A stretch of DNA of 64,000 bases from Dama dama (GCF_033118175.1 NC_083701.1:7583501-7647500); one strand, 5' to 3'. Shown: positions 51,699 to 63,079, numbered from the stretch's first letter. A program made the numbers and translations. Notes: generated by a model from the sequence alone, not told the origin.

Positions 51699-53481
51699 AT
51701 GACCTCCTTCATTTTCCTTCCCTGCTTTGGTAATAAATCTGAGGCTCATTTTCAACTAGTTAATCCTGTTGTGACTCTGGAGGCAAACAATACTTAGAAA
51801 GAGAAAGTTCCTTACACAGAACACAAATATCTTCCTCATCCATCACATTTGTAAAACTGTTATCACATTATTTCCTATTTCAACATGAAAAGTTGACACA
51901 AACCCTATGTCACAGGGACCCTGCTCCTTTTTCTGGTTCTTTTCTGGTCTCTGATGATATCCAGCAGCTTGTGGCAGACAGAGCAGCAATCTGAGTCTCT
52001 GAAATCTAAAGCCATGACTGGACCTAGGTGTCTGTGTGGGGAGCAACTGATTATGAGTCCAGTTTGCCCCATTTAGGGCGCAACCTTCTTACATTACTGC
52101 CTCTGGAGCTCACATGGAATTTGGCTGATTTTTCCAATGTGAAGTTCTGGCTTATGGTCCTTGCTGAGAAACACAGTAAAAGAAGCAAAAAAATTATTTC
52201 TCCCACTGTCAGCTGGAAAGTCCATAAACTGAAGCTCTGTCTGTTCTGAGGCAGGCCTTTCCCGGTCTAAATGACTCCCTTTGTCCCACAAGCAGAGGCT
52301 TGCCTCATGGGTACCTGCTCAAGTCAGAATCAGCCAGCAATGCATGAGCATCAGGACTCACTCATGGTCATGGTCCAGAGTCACACGACAGTCGTGGGCA
52401 TGCACGCAGGAGAGGACACTGAAAACCACAGGTGAAAACCCTGTGGGGCACGCCTGAGGCATCTTGGCCATGCCGGCAGCAATGTCTCTCCGCACTGTTT
52501 TGGACTCCAAATGATCATTCCAGTGCCCATTGGTGCCAGGCAAAACCTTTTATATGTAGGATTTTGAGGTGGGGGGGGGGCATTAAATAATAACTATGTA
52601 CTCTCTCAGAGTTTGTGACACATAGGAGTCAGACAAATGGAAATCAAGCATCAGCTCTATAACCAGGCTAACTGATTTGGAGATTGTAGCTCCAATGTCC
52701 TGTCATAATCTGGGCTTCCCACCCCCTTCTCCTCTGCCACATTGAACATGACCATCTCAGTCTCCAGGCCTTCTCATCTCAGCAGCCCAGGCATTTGCTG
52801 CTTCTCTGACTTTATCAGATGGATAAGCAGAAAATGTGGGTCTCCCAAGGCCTCCAGAAGGCCCAGTGACTTCTCCCCATCTCACCCATCAGAGCACTGA
52901 CTTCCACTCCTGAGTTCCCTGGAGATGGGGCTTAGGGCTGGAGGAGGGGCAGAAAGATGCCTCTAGTAGACACTCAAAGAATGAGACTAAGTGTTCCTAA
53001 CACTAGTCCCAAAGGACTGCTGCTCTGTTTATGCCTCATTAAAATGCCAGTGCTGCGCAAAGAGCTCAAAACACCCTCCAATAAACAGTAGGTTGAGCAA
53101 GAGACAGAGAAACAAAAAAGGATTCGAGAAGTACATGAAAACTTTCTACTTTACATGCCTGGACCGCTGCTCAAGCCACAGGGCTCCTTTGCCCTACCAC
53201 ATCCCGCCAGAGGTGCCCCCACTCTAGCTCCATGGAGTTGGTACATCTGTCTGCCTGGGAGAACCCGGGGTGGAGAAACCTGGGGGTGAGTCCCCCAGGA
53301 TAGGGGAAGAAGTCCAGAGCTCAGAACGAGGGCGAACTCAAGTAGGGTCTCATCGGGATAAGAAGTGGGTTGGGACAGAGACAGGAGGAGTGTTTCAGAC
53401 TGATGACAAACTCCTGCTGTGGCAGAGGCTTTGCTTTCATTGATCGGATGAGCATGATAGTGGGTTTACTGGACTCACTGG
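51699..53481. other. No gene or clear repeat recognised; contains a G-tract
   Basis: Nearly 1.8 kb of unique-looking sequence. A ten-G run lies at 52,571-52,580. No supported exon, RNA gene or repeat is seen. Confidence 0.5.
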
Positions 53482-53697
53482 GGGCTTCTGGGTGGCACTA
53501 GTGATAAAGAATCTGCCTGCCAATGCAGGAGATTTAAGAGACGTGCATTCGATCCCTGGGTCAGGAAGATCCCCTGAAGGACTGCGTGGCAACCCACTCC
53601 AGTACTCTTGCCTGGAGAATCCCATGGACAGAGGAGCCTGGTGGACTGCAGTCCATGGGGTTGCACAGAGTCAGACACCACTGAAGTGACTTAGCAC
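53482..53697 (+). mobile_element. Bov-tA SINE, sense
   Basis: It runs from 'gggggcttctgggtggcact' through 'tcgatccctgggtcaggaag' to 'actgaagtgacttagcacac'. Confidence 0.93.
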
Positions 53698-53704
53698 ACA
53701 GGCA

Positions 53705-53820
53705 TTGGGCTCATTTAAAGAATCTTTGTTATATAGATGAGGAGATGGAGACCAGAAGTGGTAAAGAAAGTTGTCCAAGGTCACATAGCCCTGTCTCCTG
53801 ACTCTCAAGCCCATGCTCAT
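53705..53820 (-). repeat. MIR fragment, antisense
   Basis: The segments 'atagatgaggagatggagac', 'gttgtccaaggtcacatagc' and 'ctctcaagcccatgctcatt' match reversed MIR. Confidence 0.7.
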
Positions 53821-54567
53821 TAGTTAACAGGAGGCATCTTTTGATCAAACTTGGCAAAGCCGCCATGACCCTTCTGCATCACTTCATCACACAGAGGAGA
53901 GCCAGGGGCAGTCTTGGTCTCCTGAAACGCTCCGTAACTGACATGCAAATGACCTCCCGCCCTGACCCTGAGCATGATCACACATTCACAAAGAACACAC
54001 GTATGTATACACAGATACGCTCCCGTGTTTGAAGTGGGTAAGAGTCCTTCCGGCATAAGCTAAAAGGGAATAAACAAATACATGGCATATAACATCCTCA
54101 GTAATGGGCAAACAGATTCTAAGTTGGATTAAAGGAGAACAAAATCTTAGAGCAGGAAGAAAACCACTTGAAGAAAACGTCACGGAAACAGCATCCGCCC
54201 ACTTCTTGCTGCTTCCACTCTCTTCCCCTTCAGCTCGGGCCAGCTGGCATCTCTCTCAGCTCCACCTGCCATGGCTTCAAGGTCCCGTTTGCAATTCTCT
54301 GCCAAAGTCCCCCCTCAGTCCCTCAAACCTGTGCCTGGGGGAGGGCAAGGCCTCGACATGGCTCTTCCCTGAAGTGCACACGCCTCACCCACCTGGTCAT
54401 TCATGTCTTAAATACCATCTCCTCCCAGTGGTTATCACTGCTTATCTAGAAACAGTTTACAACATAATATTATACAAGTTTGGGGGGTGCAGGGAAAGTA
54501 CATACAAGAGTGGTAATCCCTAGGAACCAACAAGACCCCCATTCAGATATTTTTCCATTTGGACGCT
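53821..54567. other. No gene or clear repeat recognised
   Basis: Unique-looking sequence. A 139-codon plus-strand frame (54,104-54,523) has no recognised similarity and is not supported as a gene. Confidence 0.45.
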
Positions 54568-54579
54568 ACATGAAATGGT

Positions 54580-54790
54580 GGTGGTGGTTTAGTCACTAAG
54601 TCACATCCGACTCTTGTGACCCCATGGTCTGTAGCCCACCAGGCTCTTCTGTCCATGGGATTCTCCAGGCAAGAATACTGCAGCAGGTTGCCATTTCCTT
54701 CTCCAGGGGATCTTCCTGACCCAGGGATCAAACCCACATCTCATGCACTGCAGGCAGATTCCTTTTCTGCTGAGCCACCAGGAAAGCCCC
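54580..54790 (-). mobile_element. Bov-tA SINE, antisense, with 12-bp target duplication
   Basis: A full reversed copy from 'ggtggtttagtcactaagtc' to 'gagccaccaggaaagcccc'. The flanks acatgaaatggt (54,568-54,579) and acgtgaaatggt (54,791-54,802) differ at one base. Confidence 0.94.
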
Positions 54791-54937
54791 ACGTGAAATG
54801 GTAAATAGCCAAAGAGTAAAAAAAAAAGTTTATTTTGGACCCAGTATTAGAAGGAGTAGATCACGTCTGGTGGCTATAGCGAAATTCTAAAGGATAACAT
54901 TAGACTGTAATGATGGACTCACACTGAAAAGCTCACT

Positions 54938-55062
54938 TTTTTTTTTTTTAAACTCTTGGACTGTGCTCTGTTGCATGTCTTAGTGCCCCGACCAGGGATC
55001 TAACTTATGCCCCCTGCAGTGGAAGCAAAGAGTCTTAACCACTGGACCGCCAGGGAAGTCCC
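54938..55062 (-). mobile_element. CHR-type SINE, antisense
   Basis: A leading T-run (reversed A-tail) is followed by 'agtgccccgaccagggatct', 'gtcttaaccactggaccgcc' and the head 'agggaagtccc'. Confidence 0.9.
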
Positions 55063-55169
55063 AAGATCACAATTAATAAGGAAATAGGGGTAATCCAATA
55101 TGCTGAGTGAATATAAGCATGAAAAGTCAATGACTGGCACAGGTGAGGGAAAGGAGAGACCCATATGCA

Positions 55170-55298
55170 AAGTATTTTTTTAAAAGTATGGGGCTGTGCT
55201 ATAGCGTAGGGGATCTTAGCTTCCTGACCGGGGATCAAACCTGAGCCCCCTGCTGTGGAAGCATGGAGTCTTAACCACAGGACCATCAGGGAAATTCC
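55170..55298 (-). mobile_element. CHR-type SINE, antisense (second of a tandem pair)
   Basis: It contains 'ggggatcttagcttcctgac', 'cggggatcaaacctgagccc' and 'cttaaccacaggaccatcag', ending 'ggaaattcc'. It has the same orientation as the CHR 110 bp upstream and is more diverged. Confidence 0.88.
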
Positions 55299-57506
55299 GA
55301 AAATTATTTGAATCATAAAGTTTAGGAAAGTATTTTTCAAAAAATTTACCAGTGTACATTTCCACCAGCTTTAGGACTTTCAACCTTGTAATCCACTTCC
55401 AGAGCACTCTCTTAAGTACATAATAATAGATTTTGACAGAGATATGTATATATAAAAGTACTAAATTAGTGCAGCATTCAAGTAGTAAAAAATGAAAATA
55501 ACCCTACTTTCTAATTATAGAAATATTCAACTGAATACTATGCTTCATTAAATGTCACATTTTCAAAGAATATTTAATGATGGAGCAAAATCTTTCTGTT
55601 TTACAACGCTGTCTTTCTAACTCAAGTTGTGCCGCTAATGACAATATTTGAGGCTTCATGGAAAAACTGTGGGGGCAATTAGGAGGTAAAACACATCAGT
55701 CAGTCAATCACTTTCTCAGTCTCCGTATGAGGTCACCCCGAAGCATCCAAGTGTCCCAGAAGGAGGCCAGGAAAGGGCATTTGAGGGGAAACGAGGTTTC
55801 CTGAATCAAGCCTGTCTCACACGAATATTGGGCTATCAATGCCATTTCCATCGTCAGTGACCCCCGGTACAAAAGATGCTACAAGGCATCATTTCCTTTA
55901 ATGTTTATTCCTCAAACTCCCCCAATATAGAAATCATTTTAAGCAACTGTCAGTTTTCCAGACACTTTTACTTGCAGCTTGCAGACTACATCAACAAAGT
56001 GGTGCACCCATGACTCTTCCTGTATTCATCACCAACACCAGTGCAAACTAGGCCCTCCGCTTTTCCTCCTGGTCTCTCCTGTGGTCATCTGCAGACCTGC
56101 TCTCAGGAAAGAAGTTTAAGGTGATAGACTCTAGTGGCACCCTCTGCTTCAGTTCCGAGGCATACGAACTAAGTGGAGGTCAAGAAGGGCTTGAGCCTCT
56201 AATGGCAAAACACCAATGAATTCCCGGAGCAGGGTTAATTAAATATGCAGTCAATCCTAGGACCAAGCTTACAGCTATCAGAATCAAGATATTTTCAAGG
56301 TGAGACAGCTTTAAGAGTCTTTTTTTACATTGGTTAAGGGACTATTGAGGAATGATGAAGAGCACAGGCTTAAAGTCAGACTAGAGCTTGTTTGAATCCA
56401 CTCTATTCACTCATCACTTAGATGCAAATTTGACCAACACATTCCAGAGATTTTCAGAAAAAATATCATGTGAAAAATAACACTATCTACTTTCCAGCAA
56501 CAGGGGCAAGGTTAAATAAAGTAATGCATACAAGTGTTTAGTGTACTGACCTATCAACTTAGCACTTAATAACTAGAATCCTATCTATTGTAGCATCATT
56601 TTGAGAGCTAGTAGATCCTGGCCCCCAACTTTAAACAATGGGGGACAGGGACAGGAGTATAAGCAGAGGATTAATTGATGAGAAAAGTCATTTTTACAGT
56701 GTGACAAGGGATGAGATTCAGAGGTTTGCATCACTTTTCAACACATAACAGCAATTACTTGCCAGTCAAGGCTCAGACACTCTTGTCCAGGGAGTCTAGC
56801 TTTTCCCCTTGCCTCTGACTGTGGTCGTTCCTGTAGATTTAGTGCTGGGGGATTGGAGTAAAAGGGAGGAATGGTGCAAAGGACACACATGGCAGAAGAT
56901 GATGTTCTGGGAAGAAAGTTCTTGAGAAAAGTTTGCATCTTGGCTCCACTTCTTGCTTTTGCAGTATGACTCAGTTTTGGTGAGAAAGAAGCGTTTTGGC
57001 TGCTCCTCAAGAACACAGCCTGTTGTCGACGAGGACTTGGGACAGCGTGCTCTCCTTCTCTCTGAAGACCCGCTGTCCTCTCTACCCGAATCCGTCTGCT
57101 CTGGCTCAGGAAGGAATGCTAAGCCCAACACGTATGTGTCAGATATGCTGCAGGGTGTCTGCTACAGCCCAGCCATCTGTGACAGCCGGATCTGCCAACC
57201 TGTCACCACGCAGGGAAATCCACTTCACATCCTCCCCCTCATACCAATTGGAAGTTCTCTTCTCTCTGATTAATCTCTCCAGTAGTGGGGGTGGGGAGGG
57301 GGGCTGGTGACCAAGGCAGCCGTATCTGCAGAGTTAGGGTTTGAAGAATTCTTGTTCACAAATGAGAGTCTTTGTGAGACAGTTGAATTTTGGGGAGAGG
57401 ATAAAGCACACAGGTCAAGGGTGAGATGAAATTCAAAACAGGTATTTCACCCTGGGAGTTTTCAAAGTATTGATGTCTGATTCTACTCACAGAGAAGCAT
57501 GAAGCT
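55299..57506. other. Repeat-poor 2.2 kb; no gene supported
   Basis: No interspersed repeat is recognised. The part at 55,540-55,720 ('gtgccgctaatgacaatatt', 'ggcttcatggaaaaactgtg', 'gggcaattaggaggtaaaac') looks like possible constrained noncoding DNA. Frames on both strands at about 56,740-57,270 exceed 90 codons but resemble nothing known. Confidence 0.4.
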
Positions 57507-57704
57507 TATGTGCTCAGTCGTGTCCGACTCTTTGCGTCCCCATGGACTGTAGCCTGCCAGGCTCCTCTGTCTATGGGATTTCCCAGGCAAGAATACTAGA
57601 ATGGGTTGCCATTTCCTTCCCCAGGGGATCTTCCTGACCCAGGGATTGAACCCATGTTTCCTGCATTGGCAGGTGGATTCTTTACCACTGAGCCATCAGG
57701 GAAG
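57507..57704 (-). mobile_element. Bov-tA SINE, antisense
   Basis: It runs from 'gtgctcagtcgtgtccgact' through 'gggattgaacccatgtttcc' to 'ccactgagccatcaggga'. Confidence 0.93.
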
Positions 57705-57724
57705 AGGTCCTGGCACAATTGATA

Positions 57725-57800
57725 GAAAGTATGGCCTGGGCATAGGGATTTTTAGAAGTTCCCTGGGTGATTTTAATGTAATGCAAACTTTGAAAGACAT
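57725..57800 (+). mobile_element. MER5-like hAT MITE fragment
   Basis: The segments 'gcatagggatttttagaagt' and 'tccctgggtgattttaatgt' with 'gcaaactttgaaagacattg' resemble the right half of a MER5-type MITE. The left half may be lost or displaced by the adjacent Bov-tA. Confidence 0.6.
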
Positions 57801-57811
57801 TGGTTAGGAAA

Positions 57812-58195
57812 AGTGCATCTCAAACTTTAACTTGCTTGAACATCACCTAGGCATCTTGCTGAAATGAAGATTCTGATTCAGTAGGTCTGGGGTTGGCTTC
57901 CTTGGTGGCTCGGTGATACAGAACTCCACCTTCCAGTGCAGGAGTTGTGGGTTCGATCCCTGGGTCAGGAAGATTCCCCTGGAGAAGGAAACGGCTACCC
58001 ACTCCAGTATCCTTGCCTGGGAAATCCCATGGGCAGAGGAGCCTGGTGGGCCACAGTCCACGGGGTCAGACACAACTTAGCGGCTAAACAGCAACAAGAG
58101 GGCCTGGGGTCAGCCTCAGCCTCTTAATTTCTGATGAGCTCTTAGGCGATGCTGGTGCCACTGGTCTGTAGAACACACTTTGAGCTATGAGGTTC
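57812..58195 (+). mobile_element. MER5A-type hAT MITE, split by a Bov-tA
   Basis: The left block has 'catctcaaactttaacttgc', 'atcacctaggcatcttgctg' and 'tctgattcagtaggtctggg'. The right block (58,099-58,195) has 'tcttaggcgatgctggtgcc' and 'gaacacactttgagctatga'. The parts join into one MER5A-like element. Confidence 0.85.
57893..58098 (+). mobile_element. Bov-tA SINE, sense, inside MER5A
   Basis: It runs from 'ttggcttccttggtggctcg' through 'tcgatccctgggtcaggaag' to 'aacttagcggctaaacagca'. With the antisense copy at 57,507-57,704 it forms an inverted SINE pair 188 bp apart. Confidence 0.93.
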
Positions 58196-58494
58196 CAGAT
58201 TAGAGAATCCTTCAGCCTGAAATTCAGCCTCCTTCTGTGTCTGCCCAGAGAACAAATTCAAGACTCAAGTATCCTCTGAGTCTCAAAGACCTTCTTGCAT
58301 CTTATGCCATCTCCTTGGCCTCAGAAGTGACCATGCCTTCCCATGTGCCCTTACTTGAACGGACATGGTTCTCTGTCCCCTTGAATCCAGTGAAATTCCA
58401 GCTTTCTTCTGCATCTCCTGTGTAGTCAGGGCTCCTAATTGTTTACCGAATCAATGAGCACAGCCCACGGGCTCTACTTATCCTGCTTCATTTC

Positions 58495-58655
58495 ACTTTA
58501 TAACTGTTAGGATTATTTGCCTATTATCTGTCTTCCTCCACTAGAATATAAGTGCCAAAAGGAAAGGGACTTTTCTCTTCTTGTTCACTGTCTATTCCTG
58601 GTGTTCTAGCACATTGTATATGCTCAATAAATATTTGCTGGATGAATGAATGGAT
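58495..58655 (+). repeat. L2 3' end, sense
   Basis: The segments 'cactagaatataagtgccaa', 'ttgttcactgtctattcctg' and 'gctcaataaatatttgctgg' with 'atgaatgaatgg' are the canonical L2 3' terminal order. Confidence 0.8.
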
Positions 58656-58890
58656 GTTAGACAAGGCATATATCTAAGGTTACTGTCTGCCCCTAGACGA
58701 TCAGCCACTTGTCATTTATTGGGCTGAGAGAGATGGGGAGTGTAGTGGGTGCAAGAAATTAGGCAAATGCAGAGCTGTCCAGACCCACTTGTATATGTTT
58801 TCCATTTCCTTTTATAATTATTTTTAAATTAAAGTATATTTGATGTACAATATTGTGCTAGTTTCAGGTGTATAGCACACAGATTTAGTC

Positions 58891-58917
58891 ATATATATAT
58901 ATGTGTGTGTGTGTGTG
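58891..58917. repeat. (AT)n(GT)n compound microsatellite
   Basis: An atatatatatat run passes into gtgtgtgtgtgtgtg immediately before the Bov-tA tail. Confidence 0.85.
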
Positions 58918-59102
58918 CATGCTTCACTTCAGTTGTGTCCGATTCTGTGTGACCCCATGGACTATAGCCCACCAGGTTCCTCTGTCCATGGAATTCTCCA
59001 GGCAAGAATACTAGAGTGGGTTTCCACACCCTCCTCCAGGAGATCTTTTCAACCCAGGGATCAGACCTGTGTCTCTTCCATTGCCTACACTGGCAAGTGT
59101 GT
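58917..59102 (-). mobile_element. Bov-tA/Bov-A SINE, antisense, inside L1
   Basis: It runs from 'gcatgcttcacttcagttgt' through 'aattctccaggcaagaatac' to 'ttgcctacactggcaagtgt'. The tRNA head is truncated. Confidence 0.9.
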
Positions 59103-59234
59103 TCTGTATATACATACATAGATATATATTCATTATCACATTTTTTCTGTTATATGTTATTGTAAAATATTAAGTATAATTCCCTGTGCTATACAGTAGG
59201 TCCTTGTTGGCTCTCTATTTTACTTGATTTATTT

Positions 59235-59378
59235 TAAAAATATTTATTTACTTATTTACTTGGCTGCACTGGGTCTTAGTTGCAGCATGTGGTATCTAGT
59301 TCTCTGACCAGGGGCCATACTTGGGCCCCTACATTGGGACTGCGGAATCTTAGCCACTTGACTATTAGGGAAGTCCCT
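59235..59378 (-). mobile_element. CHR-type SINE, antisense, inside L1
   Basis: It contains 'ttggctgcactgggtcttag', 'ctagttctctgaccaggggc' and the end 'gactattagggaagtccc', with an A/T-rich reversed tail before it. Confidence 0.88.
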
Positions 59379-59400
59379 ACTTACCTATTTATATATAACT

Positions 59401-60639
59401 ATGTGTTTATGTTAATCCCCAACCAGAGTTGTCTACACAGTGCCTGGCACATAGCAAGCACTCGACACATCTTAAAAAATAACTCTAGTAATCTTTGAAT
59501 AATTTTTCTCTCCTTTAGTATAAGCCTTCCATGCATCTGTAATCCTCAAGGTCAATGTATTTACATCACTACACCCACCCACCAGCCATCTACCCATCCA
59601 TTTATCCATGTATCCATCCATATGTATTTTTTTGGTAAATGTCCAACAATAGAGCAAAAAAAAAATTAATTAAGCAAGTGAGTTTACTGATGTTCTTTGG
59701 TCAATTGTTAAACATTGCAAATGTGTTTTTAAAAAATCCCTCTCTTTGGTAAGTGAAAAATGTAAGTTCCAAGATCAATCAGAAAAACACACTTTACAGG
59801 TCAAAGATACAGAGGCAAGTCCACTCTTGTCAGCATTTTCTTAGCATAGATGTGCATATTCTTCTTTGTTGATTATGAACCTGAGTCAGTCAAATGAAAT
59901 GCCTCGCTTGCTCATGGCAGAATTCATCTCAGCGTTTTCCCGGGCAGAGTGGAAGGAGTGGGGAATCAGAGACAGGAAAGAGTATTAACTCCCCAGGCAG
60001 ACCCAATGTAGGGCCCTGTGGAGAGATGTTATTGACTAGATGGTTCTGCAGAGACCTGCCAAAAATAGGATTTGGAGTAATAGGGATGAACAAGGCTTAG
60101 CCAGACAATCATTCTGTATTGCTCAGTGGCCCAAAATTGTTCCCTGAGATGTGCTTTCCAGTTATTTGTCCAGATTTCTATGATCTTAACAGATTGCTCC
60201 TGGGTAGAAAATAGCTTGACTTCTCCAAGCTCTGACAACCCTTAATTCGTCCTCGTTAATTCTTTTGTAGCCTGTGTGGATTCCAGAGGGAAACACACTT
60301 ATCTGGCTGTCTGATTCAGGGGATGATTGCCTCCAGATTGCTCAAGAAGCTGTACTCAGGAATATTAATGTGCAGGACATTAGAGGCAGAGACTTCTGTT
60401 TCTCCTGGGTTTTTAGCCTTTGGAAACCAGAAAAACCAAGCTGACAGTGTCTCCAGGGGACAGACGGGACACACGACCTCACCCACTGGTAGCCCAGGGA
60501 TGAGGGACAGGAAAGACAGAGGAACATCATTTGAGCCTTGTCAGGGTGGAGGATTTTGCAGCTTCCAGGGTCAGTGAGGTAGAGGCTGGCCCTCCATTCA
60601 CCTCTCTGCTTTCTGAGAATGCATGTGTCCTTAAAATGC
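59401..60639. other. No gene recognised; short repeats
   Basis: It contains a MIR/L2-like tail word ('cagtgcctggcacatagcaa', about 59,440) and an interrupted (CATC)n stretch at 59,568-59,625. The interval 59,880-60,600 is repeat-free and unique-looking, with no supported exon. Confidence 0.5.
59568..59625. repeat. Interrupted (CATC)n/(CCAT)n simple repeat
   Basis: The run 'cacccacccaccagccatct' is followed by repeated 'atccat' units. Confidence 0.8.
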
Positions 60640-61425
60640 CTAAACTTTTTATTTTCTATTAATTTTAATTGGAGGACAGTTGCTTTGCAATGTTGCGTTA
60701 GTTTCCGCTGTACAGCAAAGTGAATCAGCGAGGAGTCTGCATATGTCCCTTCTGCTCTTGATTCCTCCCCATTCAGGTCACCACAGGGCATTGAGGAGAG
60801 TTCCCTGAGCTATGTAGTAGGTATTATTAGTCATCTATTTTATACATCAAGTGTTATATATGTCAATCCCAGTCTCCCAATTCATCCCCCCCTTGGTATC
60901 CATAATTTGTTCTCTACATCTGTGACTATTTCTGTTTTGCAAATAAGTTCACCTGTAAGATTTTATTTTTTTTTTTTTGCAGGGGGGTAGGGGCAGTTTC
61001 CCAGGTGGTGCTACTGGTAAAGAACCTGCCTGCCAATGCAGGAGACCTAAGAGACTTGGGTTTGATCCCTGGGCTGGGAAGATCCCCTGGAGGAGGGCAT
61101 GGCAACCCACTCCATTATTCTTGCCTGGAGAATCCCATGGACAGAGGAGTCTGGTGGGCTACAGGCTATAGGGTCGCACAAAGATGGGCATGACTGAAGA
61201 GACTTAGCACATATCATTTTTCTAGATTCCACATCGAAGTGATATTATACAATATTTGTTTTTCTCTTTCTGACTTAATTTCACCCTCTGTGACAGTCTC
61301 TCAGTCCATCTACTTCTCTGCAAATGGCATAATTTTGTTCCTTTTATAGCTGAGTAACATTTCATTGTTATATATGTACCACATCTTCACCATTCCTCTG
61401 TTGATGGACACTAAAATCTTTATTT
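60640..61425 (-). mobile_element. L1 3' end, antisense, split by a Bov-tA
   Basis: The first block (60,640-60,985) has 'ttttaattggaggacagttg', 'gctgtacagcaaagtgaatc' and 'catctgtgactatttctgtt'. The second (61,213-61,425) resumes with 'atcatttttctagattccac', 'tagctgagtaacatttcatt' and 'cctctgttgatggacac'. It is an artiodactyl L1 type, coding end absent or broken. Confidence 0.88.
60990..61212 (+). mobile_element. Bov-tA SINE, sense, inside L1
   Basis: It runs from 'cagtttcccaggtggtgcta' through 'ttgatccctgggctgggaag' to 'actgaagagacttagcacat'. Confidence 0.93.
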
Positions 61426-61574
61426 TAAAAAATTGCCTGTTTGATCATTTTGGCTGCTAAGACAGAGAAACTGAAAGCTTGCCTTTGCTCCATCACTAAC
61501 CAGGGGCCCAGCTTGGCTAACCCTGTTCACTTCTCTGCACCTGTTAGCTCATCTCTACAGTGAGAAGGGACTCG

Positions 61575-61775
61575 GGATAGTGGTTACAACTACAGACTCC
61601 ATCTTCACACCAGCTCTGCTTCTTAGTAGTAAGATGACCTCTGGAAGTCTCTTAACCTCTGTTTTCTCATCTGTAAAATAGGGAGCTCCATAATACCTTG
61701 TAAGATGGTTGTAAAGATTAAATGCATCAATATATGTAAAGTGCTCGGTATGGTGGCTGACACATGTTAAGTGAG
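61575..61775 (+). repeat. MIR SINE, sense
   Basis: It contains 'gatagtggttacaactacag', 'agtctcttaacctctgtttt', 'ctcatctgtaaaatagggag', 'ttgtaaagattaaatgcatc' and 'gtgctcggtatggtggctga', an almost complete MIR. Confidence 0.88.
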
Positions 61776-62007
61776 ACAGAGACATTTGCTATTTCTAAGA
61801 ACAGAGGACTGCTGTTTAAAGTTCTTTCCTTCTAGATTTAAAGGATGAGTCATTACCACATGACTGTGGTATATTTTTGGCTGCCTACCCAACATTCATT
61901 TCCCTATTTTCCCTCTCCCAAAACCTCCCAAATATCCTCTGAGGAAACACCCTTCAGAACCCCCATGAGACCATGCAATACCGCTTTAGATCACATTGCG
62001 TGTAGGC

Positions 62008-62162
62008 CGAGTTGCTCAGTCATGTCCAACTCTTTGGGACCCCATGGACTGTAGCCTGCCAGGCTCCTCTGTCCATGAGATTTCTCAGGCAAGAATACTG
62101 GAGTGGATTGCCATTTCCTTCTCCAGGGGATCTTCTCGACCCAAGAGTCACCAGGGAAGCCC
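62008..62162 (-). mobile_element. Bov-tA/Bov-A SINE, antisense, head mostly deleted
   Basis: It runs from 'agttgctcagtcatgtccaa' through 'ttccttctccaggggatctt', then jumps to 'gagtcaccagggaagccc'. The central part of the tRNA-like head is missing. Confidence 0.9.
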
Positions 62163-62748
62163 TATCTAGCTGGATATATAGACGTACATATCCATTATAT
62201 CTCCTTAGCTCTCCTCTAATGACAAGGATAGAAGTCATTCAGCAAATCTATTAAAAGTAAATTGCAAAAAGAAATTGGCCAAAGCATCCTAGTTAACATG
62301 AATAAAATCTACCCCCACTACTCTTTTACCAGGTTGTTTCTGGTGCACTTTATGAGATGTACCATATCAGAAAAGATCTCCTTTCCATTCCCATCTGTAG
62401 TCTCATTTTGTCATGGTTTAAAAAAAAATATATGAAGCCAAATATGGGCACACAGATTTTCTGGCGGACATGATGATGGTCTGTGTTATCCACAAGGCAA
62501 TTTACAAAGAGACTCCATATTCATTCACTGACTTTATTCTTATGATAACATTCAGGGGCCCCATTTAAGGAGAAAAAAAAATGAGCCTCTGAACAATACT
62601 AAGCTGAGATTCTTGGAAGTCTAGTGATCTGTCTCACTAGAGGGGGAGGTAAGGCCAGAATCTAAAACATGACTTCCTCCTTTCTGAAATTCTTTTTTCA
62701 TCGGTTTTCTTGGAAACTCACACTCTTCTGTTCCTTTTCCTAACCTTT
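62163..62748. other. No gene or clear repeat recognised
   Basis: AT-rich, unique-looking sequence of about 590 bp. Confidence 0.5.
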
Positions 62749-62755
62749 AAAGTCA

Positions 62756-63020
62756 GTGGCACCCCACTCCAGTACTCTTGCCTGGAAAATCCCATGGACG
62801 GAGGAGCCTGGGGGGCTGCAGTCCACGGAGTCGCTAAGAGTCAGACACGACTGAGCGACTTCACTTTCACTTCTCACTTTCATGCATTGGAGAAGGAAAT
62901 GGCAACCCACTCCAATGTTCTTACCTAGAGAATCCCAGGGACGGCAGAGCCTGCTGGGCTGCTGTCTATGGGGTCGCACAGAATCGGACACGACTGAAGC
63001 GACTTAGCAGCAGCAGCAGC
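62756..63020 (+). mobile_element. Bov-A2 SINE (dimeric Bov-A), sense, with 7-bp target duplication
   Basis: Two Bov-A monomers in tandem without a tRNA head: the first starts 'accccactccagtactcttg', and the second starts at about 62,888 'ggagaaggaaatggcaaccc'. They are joined by a 'cttcactttcacttctcact' linker. It ends in an (AGC)n tail at 63,006-63,020. The word aaagtca flanks it at 62,749-62,755 and 63,021-63,027. Confidence 0.95.
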
Positions 63021-63079
63021 AAAGTCAAGGGTCTAGGACCATTCTTGTTCCTCGCCTCTTTGTGCATCCTCCCATTAAA

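Larger units (their letters stand above)
58795..59400 (-). mobile_element. Ancient L1 3' UTR, antisense, carrying two SINE insertions
   Basis: Before the first SINE: 'aagtatatttgatgtacaat' and 'agtttcaggtgtatagcaca'. Between the SINEs: 'cctgtgctatacagtaggtc'. After the second: 'atttatatataactatgtgt'. These join as one reversed L1 3' UTR interrupted at 58,917-59,102 and 59,235-59,378. Confidence 0.8.

Noticed and set aside
56945..56985. Pyrimidine tract plus AG and a nearby GT-GAG resembling a tiny exon
   Set aside because: The implied exon would be about 15 bp with no flanking coding context; such pairs are frequent by chance.
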